Source of the DNA: SAR116 cluster bacterium AG-426-B08
GTDB taxonomy: Bacteria; Pseudomonadota; Alphaproteobacteria; Puniceispirillales; Marisalimonadaceae
Assembly: GCA_003213175.1 (NCBI GenBank)
Contig: QCNN01000005.1
Span: 1-64,000, forward strand
DNA length: 64,000 nucleotides
Direction: 5' to 3'
Shown here: piece by piece, positions 57,822 through 64,000 of the stretch
How positions within the stretch are numbered: the stretch's first letter is position 1
Layout of the letters: the number at the start of each line of letters is the position of its first letter
Made by a program: the position numbers and the translations under genes
Notes under the pieces: model-generated
The model's input: the letters and a program-made list of their open reading frames with translations, nothing else
The model's database searches: none
Told to the model about the DNA's origin: nothing

Positions 57822-59261
57822 ATGAACAAATCTTTTTATAGAAAAATTGGTTTTGGATTATCTGCAAATGATAATGTGCCTAAAGATGCTATTAAATGGG
57901 CAACTGACCAGATAAAAGCTATGCCAGAATCAACTTGGAATGGACCTAAATATTCCCTAAAAGAAATGATGAATTTTCATGGAAAGTATAATTATACAGA
58001 TAGAAGAGTTTTAAGAAAAAAACATAAAAACAGTAGACAAGATTATAAAGATGCTAAAAACAAGTTAAAATATACAACTGGTCATTATTATTTCGAGCCT
58101 CTATGGTTATATAAAAGACATCATGAAGCTTTAAATGGCTCCAGCCCTGTTTTTCATAGATTTCTTCATTTCTGGGGAAATCATTTTGCAATTCAAAAAA
58201 AAAATGCAATGTATGTTTATGATGTTGGTCCATATCATTTCGAAGTCATTGCACCTGCTATGCTTAAAAACATCGAAGACTTGGTCTATGATGTGACAAT
58301 ATCATGGGCTATGATTCACAATCTAGACAACTCAAAATCTATAGGGCCAAACTCCTTACGTGCATTAAAGATGTCTGAAAGGGGAAGATCTGCAAATTTA
58401 AATGAAAATCATGGAAGAGAGTTACTTGAATTACACACAGTTTCACCTAGAGCTGGTTACAATCAAAATGATGTCATTGACATGTCTAAAGTAATGTCAG
58501 GGTGGATGCATAAAAAACATAAATCTACCAAGAAAGAAGAAAATGTTCCAATTAGCTTTCAAGATGATTATCATGATAGTGGTCCCTTTGAAATTTTGGG
58601 TAAAAAATATAAAGAAAGTTTTGGAACTTCTTCCTCAAAAAGTATGCTTCGTAAAGTAATTAAAGATCTTGTAAGGCATCCCATATGTATAGACTTTGTT
58701 TCAAGAAAATTATGCAATCATTTTGTTACAGAAAACCCTTCCTCTGAAATAATTCATCCTGTTAAAGATGCTTGGATAAATTCTGATGGTGACTTAAAAA
58801 CTATCCACGAAGCAGTTATCAAACAAGCATTTAAATATTCTCATCTAAAAAAGTTTCAGACCCCTGAAACTTGGTTGCTTCAGTTTATTAGAATGTCTGC
58901 CTTAGATTATTTTCCAAAAAATTATAATTATGATTTTAAAAGTAAACCTTCACGTATAATTGGTAAACCAGTTAGATGGTTAAGAAATTTAGGACATAAT
59001 CCTTACAGGCCACTTCAACCAAATGGTTGGTCGGATTATGAGGCTGACTGGATGTCTCCAGAGTTTTTGTTTAGAAGAATAGGAATGATTAAAGTTCAAC
59101 AAGATAAGAAAAGATTAGATCATATTGATAAAAGTTATTTAAAAATGATTGTTAGCAAAAATTTTGATAATGAAAGCGATGTTTTAAAATATATCAATTC
59201 TGCAAAGAACTCTGAAAAGATTCTTGCATTATTTTCGAGTAAATGGATGTTAAAAACATGA
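57822..59261 (+). CDS. DUF1800-family protein
   Basis: A 479-residue protein with family landmarks: FHRFLHFWGNHFAI near residue 113, AMIHNLDNSKSIGPNS, NENHGRELLELHTV, and the late FVSRKLCNHFVTENP. DUF1800 proteins commonly pair with DUF1501 proteins, as here. No Tat or Sec signal peptide is visible (it starts MNKSFYRKIGFGL), so export would depend on the partner or not occur. Its stop TGA overlaps the next ATG. Confidence 0.88.
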   Translation: MNKSFYRKIGFGLSANDNVPKDAIKWATDQIKAMPESTWNGPKYSLKEMMNFHGKYNYTDRRVLRKKHKNSRQDYKDAKNKLKYTTGHYYFEPLWLYKRHHEALNGSSPVFHRFLHFWGNHFAIQKKNAMYVYDVGPYHFEVIAPAMLKNIEDLVYDVTISWAMIHNLDNSKSIGPNSLRALKMSERGRSANLNENHGRELLELHTVSPRAGYNQNDVIDMSKVMSGWMHKKHKSTKKEENVPISFQDDYHDSGPFEILGKKYKESFGTSSSKSMLRKVIKDLVRHPICIDFVSRKLCNHFVTENPSSEIIHPVKDAWINSDGDLKTIHEAVIKQAFKYSHLKKFQTPETWLLQFIRMSALDYFPKNYNYDFKSKPSRIIGKPVRWLRNLGHNPYRPLQPNGWSDYEADWMSPEFLFRRIGMIKVQQDKKRLDHIDKSYLKMIVSKNFDNESDVLKYINSAKNSEKILALFSSKWMLKT

Positions 59262-60403
59262 AAATTTCTAGAAGATATTTTACAGTTGGTTCAGCGAGTT
59301 TACTTCTTACTGCCACCTCTCCATATAAACTTTTGGCAAATAATTCACAAAAAAAGAAAAACTTAATAGTGATTATGTTGAGAGGCGCAATGGATGGTTT
59401 GTCTGCTGTACCATATATTCATGATAATACTCTTCAAAAAGTTAGGCCTGATATATTCGTAAATAATAATTTAAAACTCAATAGTGATTTTAGTTTACAT
59501 CCTAAATTGAATAATTTTCACAAGATTTGGACTGAAAATAAGGCTTCAATTGTTCATGCTACCAATATTCCATATAACGAAAGGTCACATTTTGATGGGC
59601 AGAATTTAATGGAAAGTGGGGGTACAGTCCCTTATAAACTAAAAACAGGATGGTTGGGAAGGGGTATTGATGTTGCAGGATTAGAAGGTTTATCTATATC
59701 ATTACCTATGCCTCTATTGTTAAGGGGTGAAATTAATCATGATAATTTTTATCCTTCAAACCTTCGTATGCCCAGTCAATCAATGATTAATTTAATGCAT
59801 TCGCATTATAATAGTGAAAAAATTATAAAAAAATCTTTTGAGAAGTTAACTTCCAGGCCTCTTTCAATGATGTCTGGAAGAAAAAATAAAAGATTAGCTA
59901 ATCTAGCTCGTATTGCAGGAAATGAGATGAAAAAAGACGATGGACCTAGGGTTGCGGTCTTTGAAGTATTTGGCTTTGATACACATGCAGCTCAAGGTGG
60001 AGCTGATGGCGAACATGGTCAAAAACTTAGGCAAGTTGACATAACTTTTGCTTCATTAAAAAATTCTCTTGGAAAAGCTTTTGATAATACTCTAATTTTA
60101 ACTTTAACTGAGTTTGGCAGATCTTTAGTACAAAATAATGGTTATGGCACTGAACATGGTTATGGAAGTGCAATTTTAATGGGTGGAGGCTTACTTAAAA
60201 AGTCTCAAGTTTATACTGATTGGCCAGGAATTAAGAAAACAAATTTATTTGAAGGAAGAGATTTAGACTCTACTATAGACTCAAGATCCGTTTATTGCAG
60301 CGCTATGTCAGTTTGCTTTGATGTACCATTTAAAAAAATTAATGATTTAGTATTTCCAGACAAAAAATTACCCAACTTAACTGATAAGTTATTTAACATA
60401 TAA
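59258..60403 (+). CDS. DUF1501-family protein with twin-arginine signal
   Basis: An approximately 381-residue protein of the alkaline-phosphatase-like DUF1501 family. The N-terminal KISRRYFTVGSASLLL is a Tat signal matching the TatABC genes at 3.8-5.2 kb. Later blocks are VIMLRGAMDGLSAVP, FDTHAAQGGADGEHGQ and LTLTEFGRSLVQN. The start is the ATG at 59258, which overlaps the DUF1800 stop by ATGA; an ATG at 59243 would add five residues. It works with its DUF1800 neighbour in an unknown envelope process. Confidence 0.88.
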   Translation: MKISRRYFTVGSASLLLTATSPYKLLANNSQKKKNLIVIMLRGAMDGLSAVPYIHDNTLQKVRPDIFVNNNLKLNSDFSLHPKLNNFHKIWTENKASIVHATNIPYNERSHFDGQNLMESGGTVPYKLKTGWLGRGIDVAGLEGLSISLPMPLLLRGEINHDNFYPSNLRMPSQSMINLMHSHYNSEKIIKKSFEKLTSRPLSMMSGRKNKRLANLARIAGNEMKKDDGPRVAVFEVFGFDTHAAQGGADGEHGQKLRQVDITFASLKNSLGKAFDNTLILTLTEFGRSLVQNNGYGTEHGYGSAILMGGGLLKKSQVYTDWPGIKKTNLFEGRDLDSTIDSRSVYCSAMSVCFDVPFKKINDLVFPDKKLPNLTDKLFNI

Positions 60404-60404
60404 T

Positions 60405-61229
60405 TTATTGATTCATTACGAAGCCACCATTTGGTGAAATAGTCTGACCTGTCATGAATTTAGCTTCTTCTGAAGCCAAATATACTGCGGCCCAGGCAAT
60501 ATCCTCTGCATCTCCAAATTTTTTCATAGGTGTTTGATTTTTTATAATTTCTCTAACAAATCCTAAATGATTTGTCATATTTGTTTTAATATAGCCAGGG
60601 GCAATTGCATTTACTCTTATATTTCTAGAAGATAACTCTCTAGCAAGAGCTCTTGTATAGCCAAGTATACCTCCTTTTGCTGCAGAATAATGTGGAGATG
60701 AAGGTCCGCCAGTTGTTCCTAATACAGAACCCATATTTATAATTGAACCTGAATTAAATTTATTCATGATTTTTAAAACCTCTCTTGTACAAAAAAAAGT
60801 ACCACTTAAATGAACATCAAGCATCTTAAACCAATCTTCATCAGTCATATTCACAGTAACATCAAAATGAGTTTCTATTTTTTTATTTTTAGAAAACTCT
60901 TCAATTTGAGCTTTATTTATTTCATTACGTTTATCTATTATATCTTGTCTTTGCTCAAATCCATTTATACCCGCGTTATTAACTAAGATGTCTACTTTTT
61001 TAAATAAGTTATTGATTTTATTAAATACTAATGCAACATTTTTAGAGTCAGAAACATCTAGTTTTATTGCAGTAGCATTAATTTTTTTGGAAAATGTTTT
61101 TGCTTCTTCGTACAAAATATCACAAATAATGACTTTAGCTTTTTCCTTGTGAAAAGTTTTCGCAATTTCAGCTCCTAAACCTCTCGCACCTCCAGTAATA
61201 ACAGCAATTTTATTTTTTAGTCTTCCCAT
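60405..61229 (-). CDS. Short-chain dehydrogenase/reductase
   Basis: NAD(P)-dependent oxidoreductase of 274 residues, with TGGARGLGAEIAK, NNAGINGFE, serine in INMGSVLG and YSAAKGG, and the closing MTGQTISPNGGF. A stretch of about 25 residues after the NNAG motif is longer than usual for classical SDRs. Convergent with the DUF1501 gene with a 1-base gap, and divergent from the trypsin-TPR gene. Confidence 0.88.
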   Translation of the reverse strand: MGRLKNKIAVITGGARGLGAEIAKTFHKEKAKVIICDILYEEAKTFSKKINATAIKLDVSDSKNVALVFNKINNLFKKVDILVNNAGINGFEQRQDIIDKRNEINKAQIEEFSKNKKIETHFDVTVNMTDEDWFKMLDVHLSGTFFCTREVLKIMNKFNSGSIINMGSVLGTTGGPSSPHYSAAKGGILGYTRALARELSSRNIRVNAIAPGYIKTNMTNHLGFVREIIKNQTPMKKFGDAEDIAWAAVYLASEEAKFMTGQTISPNGGFVMNQ

Positions 61230-61271
61230 TATGTATACTCGTATTATATCATTAATTAAGGATAAATCATT

Positions 61272-62390
61272 ATGAGTAAATTTATATACTTTTTTTTCAT
61301 TATTCTCTTTATATATTCTTTTAATAATGTTTTTGCTAATGAATGTGAAAGCAAAAAAGAATATAAAAAATCAGAAGATTGTTATTGGTTAAAAAGAGTT
61401 GTCGGTATTAGAACACCTGTGATGATAGCAAGTGGCACGTTGATAGATAATAATTTTATAATAACCAATAGGCATGTTGCAGAGGATCATCCTCATGTTA
61501 TGGTAAGATTTTTTAATGGAGAGATTAGAAAAGCCTATCCTTTACCTAATAACTATCCTGTTGATTTAACTATACTTTCATTAAATAAAACTCTTATTCC
61601 TAAGAAAATAAATTTTCCAATTAGTTCTAAGCCTCCTTTAAAATTAAAAGTTGTTGGTTTTGATCAAGGTAGAAAAAAGAGCAGAATTTATAAACAAGGT
61701 AAAGTTATTCATTTTCCTGATTTAAATAAATTCCCATTTTCAAGAATTCACACCAATGCTCAAAGTTTGCCGGGAAATAGTGGGGGAGCAGTAATTGATG
61801 AAAGATTTGAAATTATTGGATTTCTTGCTTCAGGAGATGGAAATTATAATGAAGTTGTCCCCATACAAACTGTAACAAATGTTATTCAAAAAACAGATAT
61901 AAATGTCAAAGAGGAATTTATTTATTGGGGAAGAAATATTAGAATCTGCGCTGATACACTGGAATTTTCCTATAAGTTTCAAAAAAAACCACCACAAAAC
62001 CTAATCAAAAAAATTGAAAAATTTTGTTCTTTGTCTAAAAACAAGCAATTATTTGATCAAGTTGGCCAGACTTTCGGTCGTTGGGGCCTTTTTGACAAAT
62101 CAATTCTCTTTTTGAAAAAAAGTTTAAATTTGGATCCTTATAGTCCCAATACTCTTTTATCATTAGCTATTAGCTTTCATATTAAAAGGGATATAAAATC
62201 TGAGGAACCTATAATTGTCAAACTATTAAACCTCATTCCTGAAGATCCACAGGTTTTAAGATTAGGCATTCAAGTTGCGGGATATCTAAAAAATAAAAAA
62301 TTAGGTAAAAATGTTTTAAAACTTATGAAAACTCATAATCCAGCAGCCCATCCATTGGCAAAAAACTATCTAAAAAACGCATTTAAATAA
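61272..62390 (+). CDS. Exported trypsin-like serine protease with C-terminal TPR region
   Basis: A 372-residue periplasmic protein. Signal peptide about 1-22 (NNVFA end). The chymotrypsin-fold domain has a complete triad: His68 in TNRHVAE, Asp98 in YPVDLTIL, Ser170 in LPGNSGGAV. Residues about 265-370 are helical and TPR-like (KSLNLDPYSPNTLLSLAISF). The order, protease then TPR, is the reverse of the TPR-trypsin protein at 49.6-51.2 kb. No PDZ domain. It is convergent with the subtilase gene with a 4-base gap. Confidence 0.87.
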   Translation: MSKFIYFFFIILFIYSFNNVFANECESKKEYKKSEDCYWLKRVVGIRTPVMIASGTLIDNNFIITNRHVAEDHPHVMVRFFNGEIRKAYPLPNNYPVDLTILSLNKTLIPKKINFPISSKPPLKLKVVGFDQGRKKSRIYKQGKVIHFPDLNKFPFSRIHTNAQSLPGNSGGAVIDERFEIIGFLASGDGNYNEVVPIQTVTNVIQKTDINVKEEFIYWGRNIRICADTLEFSYKFQKKPPQNLIKKIEKFCSLSKNKQLFDQVGQTFGRWGLFDKSILFLKKSLNLDPYSPNTLLSLAISFHIKRDIKSEEPIIVKLLNLIPEDPQVLRLGIQVAGYLKNKKLGKNVLKLMKTHNPAAHPLAKNYLKNAFK

Positions 62391-62394
62391 TAAA

Positions 62395-63633
62395 TCAATT
62401 TATTAAATAATCATCAGATGGATCTGGTATCCAGCCATATTTTGAGACTGTTTTATCAGTTGTTATTGATCTTTTCTTCAAAAAATTTAATACATCATCA
62501 ATAGATGATTCTTGGTTTTTTGTTAAATACCTTGAAATTAAAGCGCTCATCCTTGGAACAGCATAGCTAGTTCCTCCTGTATATGAATTTACACCCCTAT
62601 GATCAATAACTGAAACATTTTCTGCTGGTAAAAGAAAATCAACATTTTCAGCACCAAAATTAGAATCACGACCTAATTGACCATTTTTTGTGCTAGATGA
62701 AACGACAATAATGTTTTTTAATTTAAAGGATGCAGGATAAATTGGGTTTATATCAATATCTTGTTTATCATTACCAGCAGAAACTACAAAAATAAGATTT
62801 TTATATTTTTTAATAGATTTAAAAAAACATTCCCAATCATTTCTATTTTTTGAACCCATTGATAAGTTGACAATTCTAAAGGACTTTTCCACTATTTCTT
62901 CGATTAAATCTTTAAATTTACACATTTTTAATGCAGGAAACCTGTATATACCAATATTAGTATTAGGGGCTTCATTTTTTAGAACACTGAAAACTGTTGT
63001 GCCATGATGACGTGGATAAAAAGGATTACGTCTAGGATCGCTGTCAAAAGGGAAATTATCATCGTCCCAAAAATCATAGCCTATAATTTTACCATGTTTA
63101 TCAATAGCAAGGTTATTGACTAATTTAGTTAATGTATAATTTACACCTGTATCAACTAGAGCAATCAAATTGTTGTTTGTCATTTTTAAGTTATGATTAA
63201 AAGTAGGGTTTACTTCCTGTTTAGATAATGTTGTTTTAAAATCATTACTAAGAGTATTGATACTAATAGGGTTTTTTCTATTATCATATATAATTATTCT
63301 TATATTTTGAAAATTACAGTTTTTATCTAACCTTAATTGGATTATTGGATCTTTTAATTTAAAAGTTAAAGTTATTAGGTTTATTTTATTTTGTCTTTGA
63401 AATATTGAAGATGTAACATAAAATTTTGTTTTTTTATGATAAAGAGTTTTATAATTTTTAGTTACTTTATTCCATTCAATATTTAATTTTTCTTTACCAA
63501 TCAATGCCTTGCATATATGTTTTGAACTATTTTTTATAAATTTCAGTTCATTATTCAATGTTGAAGAGTTAACAGGTTTAATTAAAATATGAACTATAAT
63601 AAGAAAAAAGTATAAAAAAAATATCTTATACAT
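62395..63633 (-). CDS. Subtilisin-like (S8) serine protease
   Basis: A 412-residue exported protease. Signal peptide about 1-23; a prodomain-like region to about 155; then the catalytic domain with Asp161 in LVDTGVNY, His210 in RHHGTTV, the oxyanion asparagine Asn288 in SAGND and Ser356 in GGTSYAVP. All key residues are present. The prodomain seems beta-rich. It overlaps the SDR gene upstream by 8 bases and converges with the trypsin-TPR gene, so two secreted proteases meet tail to tail. Confidence 0.9.
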   Translation of the reverse strand: MYKIFFLYFFLIIVHILIKPVNSSTLNNELKFIKNSSKHICKALIGKEKLNIEWNKVTKNYKTLYHKKTKFYVTSSIFQRQNKINLITLTFKLKDPIIQLRLDKNCNFQNIRIIIYDNRKNPISINTLSNDFKTTLSKQEVNPTFNHNLKMTNNNLIALVDTGVNYTLTKLVNNLAIDKHGKIIGYDFWDDDNFPFDSDPRRNPFYPRHHGTTVFSVLKNEAPNTNIGIYRFPALKMCKFKDLIEEIVEKSFRIVNLSMGSKNRNDWECFFKSIKKYKNLIFVVSAGNDKQDIDINPIYPASFKLKNIIVVSSSTKNGQLGRDSNFGAENVDFLLPAENVSVIDHRGVNSYTGGTSYAVPRMSALISRYLTKNQESSIDDVLNFLKKRSITTDKTVSKYGWIPDPSDDYLIN

Positions 63634-64000
63634 TATTTTTTCTTAGAGCTGGTAAACCTACACCTGTTGCTTCAAAACCACCATCAACAGACAAATTTTG
63701 ACCAGTAATAAAACTAGCATTATCAGAGCAAAGAAAAAATATTCCATTAGCAATTTCTAACTCAGTTCCATATCTATTTAATGGTATTGAATCGTGATAA
63801 GCATCAATAATATCTTGTGTATGAACTGCCATAGCTAATTTTGTTTTAACTGGGCCAGGTGAGATACAATTTACTCTTATTCCTAATTCACCTAATTCAC
63901 AAGCTTGTTGTTGCGTCAAATGTATTATAGCAGCTTTTGAAGTTCCATAAGCCACTCTTAATGTTGAAGCTCTTAAACCTGATATTGATGCTATATTAAC
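63626..64000 (-). CDS. Short-chain dehydrogenase/reductase, C-terminal part (gene continues beyond the window)
   Basis: The 125 visible residues are the catalytic half of an SDR: serine in NIASISGLRAST, the YGTSKAA catalytic tyrosine and lysine, then RVNCISPGPV and a final GQNLSVDGGFEA. The frame is open to base 64000, so the N-terminal cofactor domain lies outside the window. The stop codon overlaps the subtilase start by 8 bases, indicating co-transcription with the protease on the minus strand. Confidence 0.92.
   Translation of the reverse strand, partial: VNIASISGLRASTLRVAYGTSKAAIIHLTQQQACELGELGIRVNCISPGPVKTKLAMAVHTQDIIDAYHDSIPLNRYGTELEIANGIFFLCSDNASFITGQNLSVDGGFEATGVGLPALRKNNV

Noticed and set aside
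1-64000. CRISPR arrays, IS elements, prophage genes and rRNA
   Set aside because: No direct repeat arrays, transposase or integrase motifs, phage genes or rRNA stretches were seen.

Overview
The window is AT-rich, densely coded bacterial DNA with short or overlapping intergenic gaps. Many homopolymer A/T runs occur and AAA/TTA/ATT codons dominate. Gene content and order (argS, SPOR protein, scpA, scpB, tatABC, serS, surE, pcm, LysM/M23 lipoprotein, AAA ATPase, yajC, secD, secF, Mth938-like, trmFO, uvrA, ssb, gyrA, coaD, tRNA-Lys) are those of an alphaproteobacterium. The low GC, compact genes and catabolic repertoire suggest a streamlined marine lineage (SAR11-like, HIMB59-like or AEGEAN-169-like). 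That placement is inference; no rRNA is present to settle it.

Layout. 1-21 kb is conserved core: translation, chromosome condensation, Tat export, Sec export, tRNA modification, DNA repair and replication. 21-28.5 kb is one minus-strand sugar operon: a LacI-type regulator, binding protein, two permeases, a GH63-like glycosidase and an ATPase. It is headed by two identical operator palindromes that bracket a -35 box. 28.6-37.2 kb is mixed accessory DNA: photolyase/cryptochrome, GST, CoA ligase, alpha/beta hydrolase, two TauD-type dioxygenases, a TerB-DnaJ protein and an FkbM methyltransferase. 37.3-44.5 kb encodes a three-subunit molybdenum hydroxylase with CoxG, two metal-dependent amidohydrolases, a Rieske ferredoxin and an unrecognised small protein, probably for uptake and oxidation of an aromatic or heterocyclic compound. 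44.7-48.2 kb has a MATE transporter, a YeiH-family protein and a nitronate monooxygenase-like enzyme.

48.3-55 kb is the most unusual part. It is a divergent pair of gene sets encoding exported proteins: a TPR-trypsin fusion, a FlgT/LPP20-like protein, an LPP20-like lipoprotein, a GNA1162/DUF799-like TPR lipoprotein, and a MORN-repeat/caspase-like lipoprotein. The two divergent lead genes start from the same ATGCAT palindrome. 55-64 kb holds three SDRs (one cut by the window end), uracil-DNA glycosylase, an enolase-superfamily enzyme, a DUF1800/DUF1501 pair with a Tat signal, a trypsin-TPR protein and a subtilisin-like protease.

Seven genes between 32.6 and 52.1 kb are each broken by one extra base in an A/T homopolymer, always +1. 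The core genes at 1-28 kb and the genes after 52.5 kb are intact. This is either a local sequence-quality artefact, real decay, or slippage-dependent expression. A dioxygenase and the MATE gene also lack a normal start codon.
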